Assembly: GCA_963931865.1 (NCBI GenBank)
Contig: OZ007509.1
Coordinates: forward strand, 11,159,625-11,223,624
Length of the DNA stretch: 64,000 bases
Origin: Axinella damicornis
Taxonomy: Eukaryota; Porifera; Demospongiae; Axinellida; Axinellidae
Reading direction: 5' to 3'
Below the pieces are notes generated by a model. That model was not told where the DNA came from. It did not search any database and saw only the letters and a program-made list of their open reading frames with translations. Of this stretch, positions 1 to 10,444 are shown in pieces (positions within the stretch are counted from its first letter, which is position 1; each line of letters opens with the position of its first letter). A program made the translations under genes and the position numbers.

Positions 1-1680
1 CGAAAAAGCGGTGATAGAGGTTGTACATGTTGCGGAGAAACGCACTGCCTCTGAGGTATGCGGCTATTTAATGCGCCAATCAACGGCAAGCCCCAGGTTA
101 CCCAGATGGGGCTTGGGGTGGGGCATATTTGGGGGATTTGATATCGTGAGGCACACATTTTTACGGAATATCATTGCATAATATCACGGCATTTCTCCAC
201 GTGTTCAGGACTGCTTTTTTAATTTACTTACGTACACAGTGAATGACGGCTGACGCTTGCCAGAAAACAGTTTCACGGCATGCCAGATTAATTCCGCTAG
301 CACCATCGCCACCTACAACATTGCACTTTGCGGAAATGTAAAGCAGGTTGACATGGCTAAAAATGCTCTTGGACAGTGCACGTAGCACCAAAGTGTGGTA
401 TACATCTGCGACACATCAGTGAAGGCAAAAGGTGGGTTATCATGCCCATACATAGGCATAGGAATAGTTTTTATTACGGAGGGCCATATATAGGTAGAAG
501 AGGCAGCCAAGTCAGTAATCTGTGCATGTAGTGGAGGGGGTATCGATGTGAAAATTCATCGATCTACTTTCCAGTGTACAATTTAAACAACAAGCTATAA
601 TTATGCTCAGTAGGATGAAATGGGACATGTAGGTCTTAGCTATAAGCTATACGAGCCATTTCATCCTACTGAGCCTATAGTGTAGTATACCCCCTGGCAA
701 CATTCAGCGTTCAGCATTGCACTCTGGTACAATATAATTCATCCTCCATATGTGTCAGAAGGTCCTGGCTGAACAGAATCTGATGGTGATGTTCCATACG
801 GTTAGCTACCTGTCTCAGGCAGTCTATGGATTTTACAGTAATGAGTGCTTCACAATGTTTACCGCTTGGTATCATTACAGGTCTGGGGTTTGCAAACAAC
901 TTGATGGCGGTAGTAGTTGGGCACTGGTCAAAGGACAAGACACTGGTCAAGGAGCACTTCAACTTCTCATCCCCGGAGGATCAGCATAGTGTAATCTTGT
1001 TCTCAGGACAAAAGAGTGGACCCTGTGCTAGTCTATCGTCAGTCTTATGAAACAACTGGTCTCCATTTTCTCCTACCCTGGACAGGTTGTTATCGAAATG
1101 TTTCCAGAAACTGCTTGTGGTAAGTTCTATTAGCTGAATACATAATATCATTCTGCTGATTCTACAAACCATTCCATTTATAATAAATGCTGTAATGCAA
1201 TGCACATAGCTATGCATGCCACTGAAAAACCAAATCAGTTGTTTTAGCCACAAAGTGGTTACCCTGGTTGCAGACAAGCTACCCTGTTTGCAGACAAGCT
1301 GGAGGCAGAGGTTAGAAGAGTTCAGAGACCAATTACATAAGGCAACTTGAGAGGAAGCTGGCCCAATAATATTATCTACAAGATTTACAACCATAATTAT
1401 GCAGATCTTAACCACTAAACATCTGTGAGGGACCAGCATGCTGCCATCAAGGGCTTGAAATTTCCATGACAACCAGCTGTAGCTACTGACCATCCAGGAT
1501 TGTCAGTGAGATGATCTGGGCCAGTTGCCTTTGCAGGTTGTCTTCTGGGCCAGTTGCAATTGACCCTAACCCTTGAGTAAACATATATAACCAATTAAGG
1601 TAACCACTCTGTGGTAAAACTAGAAGTGCACAGTGAAGCTTTAGATCACGCGACTTAGCTACCACTAATTATAATGTCCA
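1..1680. other. Spacer without recognised gene
   Basis: No ORF here resembles a protein I recognise. The stretch holds a hairpin (described separately) and two adjacent 20-bp near-identical copies of ACCCTGGTTGCAGACAAGCT at about 1261-1300. Several short ORFs on both strands (for example about 711-962 minus) overlap each other and show no domain pattern. Confidence 0.5.
606..673. repeat. Perfect 18-bp inverted repeat (hairpin)
   Basis: CTCAGTAGGATGAAATGG at 606-623 is repeated as its exact reverse complement at 656-673, with a 32-base loop. It may be a small foldback element or the closed end of a larger palindromic MITE. No target-site duplication is evident. Confidence 0.8.
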
Positions 1681-1681
1681 G

Positions 1682-1960
1682 GTAGCTGAAACAGCAATAA
1701 ATGAGCCGTACATTGCGGTGGTGATTATGGATGCATCGATTACAATGTTTTTGATCATTGAAAGAGGCATAGTGTGTACAATTAAATCAGTGTATGAAGC
1801 AATAAAAGCATTGATTGCTTCGTATCATGTTTTTAACATTGCCTACCCCAAATTTCTTGGAGGACTGTTCACATTTTTCATGCATTATCTTTTTAAAATA
1901 CATAGTAAAGAAAAACTACAGACTTCAGTAATTCGTTTGTGCAGTGTCTTAGATGTTTAG
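1682..1960 (+). CDS. Exon-like ORF end, unrecognised family
   Basis: An open frame follows a plausible splice acceptor (TGTCCAG at about 1675-1681) and runs about 92 codons to a TAG at 1958-1960. It reads VAETAINEPYIAVVIMDAS, then a hydrophobic and aromatic C-terminal half containing YHVFNIAYPKFL and a final SVIRLCSVLDV. The NIAYPK core and a following block of aromatic residues remind me of an uncharacterised protein family seen in cnidarian and sponge genomes, but I cannot name it. It would be the last exon of a gene whose upstream exons I could not identify. No ATG is needed if it is an internal or terminal exon. It may belong to a transposon rather than to the host. Confidence 0.4.
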   Translation, partial: VAETAINEPYIAVVIMDASITMFLIIERGIVCTIKSVYEAIKALIASYHVFNIAYPKFLGGLFTFFMHYLFKIHSKEKLQTSVIRLCSVLDV

Positions 1961-2126
1961 GTATAGTATATACATGTAGTGTATTATGTAATTATTATTC
2001 ATTATCCCCTTTTAATTACAGTATTCAGGTGTTTTAATGTTCAATTATAGTGTACAATTACATTAAATTTTCATTATTCGTTATCCCCAATGCAATTAAT
2101 TAATTAAAATTAACAGGTACAATTAT

Positions 2127-2405
2127 GACACCCTCATGGAGTGTTAGCATGAAACCTCCATTCAACACCCTCATGGAGTGTTACCATAAAACCTCCATTC
2201 AACACCCTTGAAGTGTCAGCTGACACATCTACTTAACACCCCCATGTGACACCCTTGGCGTGTCATTCAACGCCCTTGAAGTGTCAGCTGACACATCTAC
2301 TTTAACACCCCCATGTGACACCCTTGGAGTGTCAGGGCATCACCATGAGTAACACCTGTGGAGTGTTACATTTAAACAGGCGTACTGACACCCCTAAAAG
2401 TGTCA
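2127..2405. repeat. Array of short hairpins, ACACCC..GGGTGT type
   Basis: About ten short imperfect palindromes of the form ACACCCTCATGGAGTGT or GACACCCTTGGAGTGTC occur one after another. Two larger direct copies of a block of about 65 bp (about 2202-2265 and 2268-2332) share the spacer CAGCTGACACATCTACTT. Every unit can fold on itself. No ORF runs through it. Confidence 0.75.
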
Positions 2406-2530
2406 TGATACCACCCCATTTTTAACAGTGTAAGATCTTCTGTCATAATTGCAGTGACAGTAGTCTACTCTTGCGATTTAGTTACTCATACTTAAGGTCA
2501 CTAATACGTAATTGTGGGCATATAGCAGAT

Positions 2531-3161
2531 TAGCCTCGTTCCCAGGCCGCGTGGGAGGAGAGAAGACGGCCTGGTATCCACTGCTCGCGCAAGCGCCGCT
2601 ATATTTTCGTAAAATTGTAATGTTTACGTTGTCATTCCATGCACGTGGATCATATCCGGACCGAATATTCAAGGTCTAATCTACGTACACGCTCAAGTCA
2701 AAAAGTTGTTGCTGCAAAGCATTTCTGTCGAATCCGTCGTTCAGAAGGGCGACCCAAGTATTCCGCTGCTCTCTTCAGTGATGTAGGATTGTGTGAAGAT
2801 TGGCGTTCTCGTCTCTGTAAGTTACTTCTCATGTCTGCCGTGTCTGTTGACAGTGGTGACGGTTTACCTGCCATTCCTGCATAGGCGAAGTCAAGACAGT
2901 CAAACCGAAACTCAGGGCACTTATGAAGCAGGTTCCTGACAGCGTGGCAAGTTTCCAGACACCTTAGACGCACAGAAAGCGCTTTCTCACTTGTTTCTTT
3001 TCGATGATACGGAAGTGAATCGGACGTATACGTATCAATTTTACTGACCATTTACAAACGAAAACGAATTCCCAGGTTTTTCTGGGAACGCTCGTGCATG
3101 CGCAAGCAGTGGATATACCAGGCCGTCTTCTCTCCTCCCACGCAGCCTGGGAACGAGGCTA
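2531..3161. mobile_element. MULE-like TIR element, TAGCCTCGTTCCC family
   Basis: The ends are inverted copies of about 60 bp. The left starts TAGCCTCGTTCCCAGGC and the right ends CCTGGGAACGAGGCTA, and the homology continues inward through GGAGAGAAGACGGCCTGGTATCC. The element is flanked by an exact 9-bp direct repeat ATAGCAGAT at 2522-2530 and 3162-3170, which I read as the TSD. Nine-bp duplications are typical of Mutator-like elements. It contains a 117-codon minus ORF (2698-3051) overlapped by an 81-codon plus ORF. Neither resembles a transposase, so the element is probably non-autonomous. It abuts the next element. Confidence 0.85.
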
Positions 3162-3174
3162 ATAGCAGATTTGG

Positions 3175-3823
3175 GGGACACTATAAACAGTGGACCCGGG
3201 ACCCAGGACCCGGGGACCCAAGGATCTTCAGCTGTTACGGGAGATAGAAATGCAACTACAAGTCAAAACTCATGGTTATATCATTGCCTGGAGTATGCAA
3301 GTCAGCTTGGCACAAATTAATCCATTTTCAGAATAACTACAGCATTATCCTCTAGCTTGTCTTCATCACTTTTCCACTTCAGAATATTATCAGATAGCTA
3401 TTCATGTACCTCGTTCTCCGGCCCCTCCAGTGAAGTCAGACTCTCGCACACCACACAAGGCTACAAAAAGCATTTGAATGTATCTATAGCATAATGCATT
3501 GCACTTTGAACTTTAATTCTGTTACAATAATTATTATAGTTTAATAACTATATTAAGCTAGCCTGGTTCCCAGGATTACGGCCTAGCTGGGAACGAGGCT
3601 AAGTACTAATCCGGTTGTGCTTGCATACTCAAGGTAACAACATATGTTAACCGTGAGTTTGGGCTTTTATATCAGGCTCAGCCCAGATTGCTTGTAATTG
3701 CATTTCTGTCTCCCGTAACAGCTGAAGATCCTTGAGTCCCCGGGTCCCCGGTCCCCGGTCCCCAGTCCCGGGTCCCGAGGTCCCCGGGTCCCGGGTCCTC
3801 GGGTCCACTGTATATAGTGTCCC
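3175..3823. mobile_element. TIR element, GGGACACTATA family
   Basis: The ends read GGGACACTATAAACAGTGGA and its reverse complement, and homology extends about 100 bp inward through GATCTTCAGCTGTTACGGGA. A perfect 9-bp TSD, CAGATTTGG, lies at 3166-3174 and 3824-3832. Next to each end is a run of GGGTCCC/GGACCC repeats, about four units on the left and roughly ten on the right. No coding sequence is seen inside. The element carries a tiny foldback copy of the TAGCCTCG family at 3559-3601. Confidence 0.85.
3559..3601. mobile_element. 43-bp foldback copy of TAGCCTCG family
   Basis: TAGCCTGGTTCCCAG and its near-perfect reverse complement CTGGGAACGAGGCTA are separated by only about 13 bases. It looks like two termini of the family joined with the interior lost. 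No convincing TSD flanks it. Confidence 0.6.
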
Positions 3824-3832
3824 CAGATTTGG

Positions 3833-4600
3833 TGGTTATTAATTTTTAACTACCAGAGCTTTTTGAAATTGTTGTATTACTGATTCATCCATTCAATTGG
3901 CAACCACACCTGCTCGGTCTGCTGGTATGTGGCTAGCTAGCTTAGAGTCGCATAGCTACGTAGCTAGACGCAGAATGTGGCCAGCAAGCTATAAGCAAGG
4001 CTATGCATGGTAGCCACTGACTAGTGCAACAGGTAAGGCCAACTCGCTTTTCAGAACGGATAATTATAATAGACTCTGACTCATACTATGCCCTATGCAG
4101 CTGGATAGCTTATGGCTCACTCCAATTAACGCACATGTATATGATGTCACATACTGTCAATGTAGAAGAATGATGGTGAAGGTGAAACATCACAAAGTGC
4201 AACATAATAATTATGTGGGGTGGGTTGATTGCTGATTTCATAGACCATGAAGGTGACTCTTTCTGGCCATCCATTTTGACATCAAGTGATTAGCTAGCTA
4301 GCTAGCTAGCTAACTTTATCTGGCCACCTCTTTTTGAAATAGTATCCCTTGCTTTACATTGGTCTTTATTTGTGATGCCATTTGAATACTCTCATGTAGC
4401 TACACACTGAACATAATATTTCCTGACAATATTTAATGTTTTCTAAGGGGGGGATTCCCTAGTTCATAGCTGTTCAGTTTTTTCTTTGCAGCTAATTGAG
4501 TAAGCAATTTATACTCTGGTCATAGGAAATAAAGTGCTCTATATACCCTCTGAAATGGTATAGTATTAATTGTGTGGGGTCTATAATTATATTGCCCATG
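3833..4600. other. Spacer, no gene seen
   Basis: AT-rich non-coding sequence with a short (GCTA)n run at about 4289-4311. Nothing else is supported. Confidence 0.5.
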
Positions 4601-5072
4601 ATATCAGTTATGACATCATTATGAACCTTGAACTCGGACGCATTGGAGCACATCCGCGTGGAACTTTGCTGTGGTTGTGGAATCCCGCTGAATCTTCTTC
4701 AACTTTTGCCGAGTTGAGTGCTTGGAGTGACTTATGCATGGATAAGTGTTGCCTTTTAATGTTGCTGGTGGAAATCATTGCCATATCAAGTTGACTTCTG
4801 GCCTTTGCATGCTTAGTGGCCATCTTCTTTGCAGTCTGTTGTCCATGACATATCTTTTTACCTGCGTTTTACGTTCACATGCATTCCTGTCATGGCTACC
4901 TTTGTGGAATCCCATCTTGTTCAACTTTGCCAAGGTGAGTGCAAATTATGCAAATAATATGCATCTTGCTACATGTGCTAGCAGTCTGTTCTGATATAGT
5001 GATAACAAGTTTCTATATAAAACGCCTATACCGCGAGAGTGCAATTATTTCTGTAATCTGCACTGCTTTCAG

Positions 5073-5142
5073 CCAATCAGCTGCTGATTACACTTTTTTG
5101 CACTGGTACGAGTGCAAAAAAGTGTAATCACGAGCTGATTGG
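5073..5142. repeat. Near-perfect 32-bp inverted repeat
   Basis: The left arm, 5073-5104, ends TTACACTTTTTTGCACT. The right arm, 5111-5142, is its reverse complement with a couple of mismatches, and the loop is 6 bases. This is typical of a collapsed foldback element. Confidence 0.75.
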
Positions 5143-5776
5143 TTAATGCCGCAGCGGTTTTTACGTGGTTTCTAGGTTCGAACAGAAAAGTAAACAAACG
5201 ATTATCGAGTGCATAAAGGTAGCTAAGCATCATGGCAGAGGGTAGCTACTGGTCAAATGAATTTTCCTGTCCCACTATTGCTGCGTTTCTTCACGAGAGC
5301 GTGTGCGAAAATACCGAAGATGTCGCTGGGGCGGGAGAACTCGTACTCGACGCGACTGACACCGAAACTCGGTCGCCGAACCATGGACAATAAACAGCAA
5401 GGCGATGCTGCCACACCCACTGCTCCGCCTAATAGCGATGCTTACCAGGTCCCAGCAGCGCCCAAGAGTTGCCACGCGGCCTGAAGGATACCGACAACCA
5501 ACAACTGGGGCCGTACCATGGCTTGGGACGGTGGCAAAAACAGCGTGGCATCACAGTAGCTACCACTGTGTGAGGCTAGTGCTGGTGACAATCAATTCAA
5601 GCATGCAGTACGCTACTACACAGCGTCAAGGACCTCCTGCCTACATAATAGGGACTGATACCAGACTGATAGCTGCATCCGTGTCGTTGCATATACTTTG
5701 TGTGTACCGTTATTGCTGTATCAAGGATTCTTTGCTGTGCAACTGATTGATAACTCAGTTTCTATATGATTAATAT

Positions 5777-5916
5777 GTGATAGCATGATTTGGAGTGCAA
5801 TTTTGGGAATTAATTGCACTCGTAAGGTCAGTAATTTCACTCGGCTTCGCCTTGTGAAATTACAAACCTTACTCGTGCAATTAATTCCCAAATTGCACTC
5901 CAAATCATGCTATTAC
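5777..5916. mobile_element. 140-bp foldback MITE
   Basis: The two halves are nearly perfect reverse complements: TAGCATGATTTGGAGTGCAA on the left, the same inverted on the right, with GGGAATTAATTGCAC inside. The centre reads CACTCGGCTTCGCCTTGTG. It could fold into one long hairpin. No TSD longer than TA is evident. Confidence 0.75.
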
Positions 5917-6308
5917 ATATACGTCTCTTTTACCTTTATGTTCACGTACAATCCTTAGATTGTCTGTCGTGGCCACTCTTTGTGGAATACGACAGAATCT
6001 TGACAAGGTGAGTGCGTGGATTGAATTCAGTGTTGCCTTTTGCTGTTGCTAGTGGAAATCATTGCCAACTCTCCAAGTTGACATCTGGTCAATCAACCTT
6101 TGTTGTTAGTGCCCCTCTTTGCATCGTGCACCAACCTTGGTGGAACAGCAAGACAAGTGTGTCTCTTCAGTCCTTGGCGGAACTCTTGTGTAGATCTTGA
6201 GTCACAGATTCTTTAGAGGTGGGTTAACTCTTCAGTAGCTTTTGTTGTCTATCATGTCCCTTATATATGTGTTTTATGTTCATGTGCATTCCATAGATAA
6301 TATCTGTC

Positions 6309-6947
6309 ATGGCTACCTTCAAGTGTGCTGCACCAACAACGGAATTCCTTTCTGCTGAACAAGTTGCTGTGATTTTTGCTGATCGAAGAAGTGTGGACAT
6401 TCTCAGTGAAGGCAGTAGCTGTGAAAGTGCTGATGAAAGCTTCCGGGAAAGCAGTGCCGTTGATACTGCAAGTGAAAATGAAGAAACTGAGAATGAGACG
6501 GATGTTTCTGGTAGTGCTCCTGCAGAACTTCACTCAAGCAGTGATTACAATGGCAGTAATTGCGATGACAGTGATTGTGACCGAATGCCTCCAACGAAAA
6601 AGTTGCGAAGTGATGGAACTGATGATGAAGAAAGTGATCAAAGTGTTCAAGGTAGTCAACGTGGTGGTGAGGGGGCCGAGGCGGTCGAGGGGGCCAAGGC
6701 GGTCGAGGGGGCCGAGGCGGTCGAGGGGGCCGAGGCGGTTGAGGGGGCCGAGGTGGTCGAGGGGGCCGAGGCGGTTGAGGGGGCCGAGGCGGTCGAGGGG
6801 GTCGAGGCCATCGAGGGGGCTGAGGCGGTCGAGGGGGCCAAGGCGGTCGAGGGGGCCGAGGCGGTCGAGGGGGCCGAGGTGGTTGAGGGGGCCGAGGGAG
6901 CCATATGTACTAGGATGAGCCTGACCGAGCGCATGTACAGAATGTGA
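6309..6947 (+). CDS. Acidic ORF with EGAEAV hexapeptide repeats
   Basis: The ATG sits in a good context (GTCATGG) and is the same start found in the duplicated modules upstream. The N-terminal 115 residues are Ser/Asp/Glu-rich (SADESFRESS, NCDDSDCDR) and end in a basic MPPTKKLR patch that could act as a nuclear signal. FLSAEQVAVIF near the start is loosely like the N-terminus of piggyBac-type proteins, but no transposase core follows, so I do not call it one. Residues of about 120-200 are about 13 copies of a six-residue unit (GAEAVE) encoded by an 18-bp minisatellite. The ORF ends at a TGA soon after. It could be a real first coding exon whose gene was truncated, or a chance ORF prolonged by the repeat. 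Confidence 0.4.
   Translation: MATFKCAAPTTEFLSAEQVAVIFADRRSVDILSEGSSCESADESFRESSAVDTASENEETENETDVSGSAPAELHSSSDYNGSNCDDSDCDRMPPTKKLRSDGTDDEESDQSVQGSQRGGEGAEAVEGAKAVEGAEAVEGAEAVEGAEVVEGAEAVEGAEAVEGVEAIEGAEAVEGAKAVEGAEAVEGAEVVEGAEGAICTRMSLTERMYRM
6664..6897 (+). repeat. 18-bp minisatellite, about 13 copies
   Basis: The unit is GAGGCGGTCGAGGGGGCC with scattered C/T and G/A changes. Because 18 is a multiple of three and the unit lacks stops, several frames on both strands stay open here. The extra ORFs (RGPRRS on plus, GPLDRL and APSTAS on minus) are therefore by-products. Confidence 0.9.
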
Positions 6948-7253
6948 AGCAGTTGTATGCACATGACTGTCATCAGAATGTGAATGAGCACAGCCCAATC
7001 TCAGGACACAGAAGGGCTGAGCGATTGTGGATTAAATTTTAACAAAATCACAATTATTGTATCCATATAATCACGATTATTGATTATTAGTACTACTCAC
7101 ATGTGACCCTCAACGAATCAGACGCCTCAGAATCCATCACATGACGGAACATTATATCTTATTGCACACTTTAGTGTGCATTATCTAGATAGTGCACACT
7201 TTTCAAAGATCAACGGCTGTTTCGCGTCAGTAAGTTGCACTAAGTAGTTTAGA

Positions 7254-7415
7254 TACCAGTTTGCAGTGCATTACAGACTTTAGTGTAGTCGGGTAATCTA
7301 GTTAACGGTCTCGGGTGGATAATGCACTTGCCTTTGGCTCGTGCATTATCTCGCCCTCGACCGTTAACTAGATTGCCCTTGTACATTAAAACCCATAATG
7401 CACTGCAAACTGGTA
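7254..7415. mobile_element. 162-bp foldback MITE
   Basis: TACCAGTTTGCAGTGCATTA at the left end is repeated inverted at the right end. Further matches run inward (TCTAGTTAACGGTC, GATAATGCAC) to a CTTGCCTTTGGCTCGTGC centre. No TSD was recognised. A shorter hairpin, TTGCACACTTTAGTGTGCA, lies just upstream at about 7154-7172. Confidence 0.75.
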
Positions 7416-7636
7416 CGTATTTAACATTATACTTATTCAAAAAATTTCCGTTTGAAGGAGACCTGCATACACCATGCAAACTTTCAAAGTCACAAGGTGA
7501 TGGTGGACAGATCGAAGCCATGGTTGACAGAATCCACACTTGGAAGCCATGGATAGGTGCTTATGTATTCACAGCCCTGATTAGAGGTCATTTGTACAAC
7601 TCTGTTTGAAGATTAATGACAACCAGTAAAGGCAAG

Positions 7637-7691
7637 CAATACTGTCAATAATCGCAAGATTGCTTACAATACTGTCAATAATCGCAAGATG
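7637..7691. repeat. 31-bp tandem duplication
   Basis: CAATACTGTCAATAATCGCA occurs twice, 31 bases apart, with a third partial AATAATCG copy just after. Non-coding. Confidence 0.7.
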
Positions 7692-7821
7692 GCTTCAGGC
7701 AATAATCGTGAGGTATAATTTACAGTATTGCCCAACCCCACTGGAACTACCTATTTCAAACAAGGAATGATTATACCAGCTTACAAACATAGAGGGTGTG
7801 ACTGAAAAGAGCTACCACGGA

Positions 7822-8224
7822 TAGCCTCGTTCCCAGGCCCACATGCGGAACGTGGAAGTGGGCCTGGTGACACTTGACAAAATTCCCGTATGTGCTGAGC
7901 TCAGCAGTCTTGATTTCGGGTAGGCGAATCACGTTTGTCCATTGCCAATTACTGCGTAGTAATTACATTCTTTATCCCGTGAAAAGTGTAACCGTTTGAT
8001 ATATAAAACCGCTGTTCTAGCCTTCAAGACTCACCTCTGGTCGCTCCCTGGCAAGGACTTTCTACTTAGCCATCACCAACAGCTACCTTCTGCGTGATTT
8101 CGAATGCATCCAAGTAAGGAATTGTAATCACTTACGCAATAATGCTGACTGTGCACATACGGGAATTTTGAGAAGTCACCAGGCCCTCTTCTGCATTCCG
8201 TGTGTGGGCCTGGGTACGAGGCTA
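7822..8224. mobile_element. TAGCCTCG-family element, 403 bp
   Basis: It starts TAGCCTCGTTCCCAGGCCCA and ends GGGCCTGGGTACGAGGCTA, and the inner TIR continues with GCGGAACGTGGAAGTGGGCC. The flanks CCACGGA (7815-7821) and CCACAGA (8225-8231) look like a diverged or shortened TSD. It encodes no protein. Confidence 0.7.
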
Positions 8225-8231
8225 CCACAGA

Positions 8232-9890
8232 ATCACTCACATCAGTCCTCACAAGTCAAAGATGAGTATATTCGTCACTTGTGGCATTCTACAATGGAAT
8301 CCATATACAAGTCAAGAGGGGTCCTAACCTGACCAATATTGAGTTATCATCTCCAGATGGCTACATACATACACACTTGAGTGTGCCATGTGTAACACCT
8401 ACACAATACACTAGCTTGTGTCATGTGATCACATCTACACATCGTTTTTGGTGATGTACATAGTACAGACTTGTATGTTAGTCATTTGTCAGTGTGAAAC
8501 ATGGAATTGGAAGGACGGCATGAAGGCAGAAACGTGTTGTGGAGTATTAAAGGAGAAGCACTATGTGTAACCTCGGAGTGTATGAACCGAAGCTACAGTA
8601 CGTAGCTCACACACATACAGCACACAGCCTGCCAGCTACTTCCCCAATAGCCAATTACAGGAGGGGAATTGCACAAAGGCAGTCACTTCCTTGGGACACT
8701 AACGTTACTATGTTGTACATGTAGCTAAGAACAATGCAAAATACCTGGATGTGGAACGGGCACTCCTGATGTCTGATTCATCCAGCAGTCGTGGCGTCTT
8801 CAGGTATTATCCTCCAACCTACATATAAGGAAACAACAAGCACAAAGTTATCAGTTAAGAAACTAAGACGAGGCCCCCTAAGGCCTTGAGTGATCTGTTG
8901 CTACAGGTACTGTTCGGGCATCCTATACGTACATGCACGGTGTCTATGGTGGAATGCCCACTTTTCTAATGGTTGCCAAAACTCAGTGGCATTGACAACC
9001 ATACTCCATTTGGGATGGTAAGACCACACTACAGGTACAGAAGAATTCATAACAATACGAGTGTGCAACTACCATTCATAAAGTCAGTGACACCATCTTA
9101 ATCAATATAGATCTTGTGTACAAGTCAAATTGTACTACAGTGATGACGTAGTTGAAAGGTGCCGACCACAGTTTATATAGCGTAACCCACTAATTGGAAG
9201 TTATACCCATCGTATAACTACCTACCCGTAGTACTGTACTTTTAGCAAGACTTGCAAATTTTGAAGTGAAATCTGTTAAACCGCAAATCCGTTTAATAAC
9301 CGGAAGTCGTCTGCTTCCAAATCACGCAGCTGCTCTACAGTCGATTTCCGTTGCGTTTTTGCCCGTTTCACGATGGCAGAAGGGACTACAAACTGCGAGC
9401 CAGGTTGACGTTCGGCCTATGACGAAGACCTCCGATGGCGTGGTGTATACCAGCGTTTCGAGAAATAGCTGCCAATAGCCCGAAGTTCTAGCTAGCTAGC
9501 TACATGTTGTGCGTGTGGAGCGTGGTTGGTGGCTCCATGGATACAGGAGGCTCCGTCTCCTCCCCGGCTGTCTCTGGTAATTCCACAGTGTAGTTGTCAG
9601 ACTAGCACAGTGCCACAGTCGTAGGTCCAAAGTTACCGCAAAAACTAGTGCTTCTGGCTACCGTACCGTGAAATGTTATTCATAGCGAGTTTTAGGCGGG
9701 AAACCGCAGCCGCCTAGGCCACATCAAAGTAAAACGCTTTTCACTCGTCGCTCAACGCTCTGCGCTCAGTTGTTGCAAGGTTTAGTAAAAGTACAGTATA
9801 ACTACCATACACCCTTGTCAGCACATTTTAGTGTACACAGAAGCCACTTCAGTATACTCAGCAAGTGCACTTGGAAGCCACTGTAGTACA
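8232..9890. other. Spacer, no gene recognised
   Basis: A 70-codon ORF at 9266-9478 has no recognisable domain. Short GCTAGC runs occur near 9490. I see nothing else supportable. Confidence 0.4.
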
Positions 9891-9897
9891 AGCCAGT

Positions 9898-10444
9898 TGT
9901 ACTACCAGCTGCTGTGGTTTATCAGGAACTAGGCCTGAGATAATTATGCCAGAATAATTATGAGAATAGTAGCAAAGGTAAAGAATTGAGAATAATTCCA
10001 GAATAATAGCAAGCATTTGCATGTGGAAGTAAGGGGTGTGGTGCAAATTGACTTCCGGTTTGCTGCACATGGTAATAATGGATGACATTTGCAGTACTAG
10101 CGCAGTTGATTTGTTGACAGTGTAGTCCGAGGACTCTGATTTGCCGGTACCTCAGTTGCAATCTTTGCTCACTCAAGACTATGTTGAATGTTGCAGTATA
10201 ACAAGCGTTGACTATAAAGTTATTTGTTGAGAATAATATGAGAATAATAGCAAGGGTTTGGGGAATAATAGCAAGATTTTGAAAGAATTAAGGAATAGAA
10301 TAATAGCTAAAAGTTGAGGCATAATTATCTCAGGCCTATCAGGAACACACTCCGCTGTTATTCAATTAGAAGCCTCGGCTGCGCCTCGGCCTCAAATTGA
10401 ATAACAGCCTCGTGTATTCCTGATAAACCACAGCAGCTGGTAGT
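9898..10444. mobile_element. Outer TIR element interrupted by an inner hAT-like MITE
   Basis: TACTACCAGCTGCTGTGGTT near the left end recurs inverted at the right end (AACCACAGCAGCTGGTAGTA). The right half contains its own hairpin, TGTTATTCAATTxGAxGCC paired across CGGCTGCGCCTCGG. The left copy is split from the rest by the inner element at 9930-10338. The ends are uncertain by a few bases and the TSD may only be TA. Confidence 0.65.
9930..10338. mobile_element. hAT-like MITE, TIR TAGGCCTGAG
   Basis: The ends are TAGGCCTGAGATAATTATGC and its reverse complement. The 8-bp direct repeat TCAGGAAC at 9922-9929 and 10339-10346 is exact, and eight bases is the hAT TSD length. The interior repeats AGAATAATAGCAAG and encodes nothing. 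It is inserted inside the outer element. Confidence 0.8.

Larger units (their letters stand above)
4640..6330 (+). repeat. Diverged direct repeats resembling first exons
   Basis: A module recurs about four times at unequal spacing. It consists of TTTTAYGTTCACATGCATTC-like sequence, then GTCATGGCTACCTT, a short frame of about 40 bases, and a donor-like AAG|GTGAGTGC. Clear cases are an ATG at 4892 with donor at 4934/4935, a GTG version at about 5969 with donor at 6007/6008, and the ATG at 6309 that opens a long ORF. A fourth version at about 4640-4720 has a damaged donor (TTGAGT). A second shared block (GTGTTGCCTTTTxxTGTTGC) is at 4747 and 6029. This suggests repeated duplication of a promoter, first exon and donor unit. 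Which copy is used cannot be told from the sequence. Confidence 0.5.

Noticed and set aside
6376..6998. Alternative ORFs (RGPRRS, GPLDRL, APSTAS repeats)
   Set aside because: They are by-products of the 18-bp unit lacking stops. Only the frame starting at 6309 has a plausible non-repeat N-terminus.
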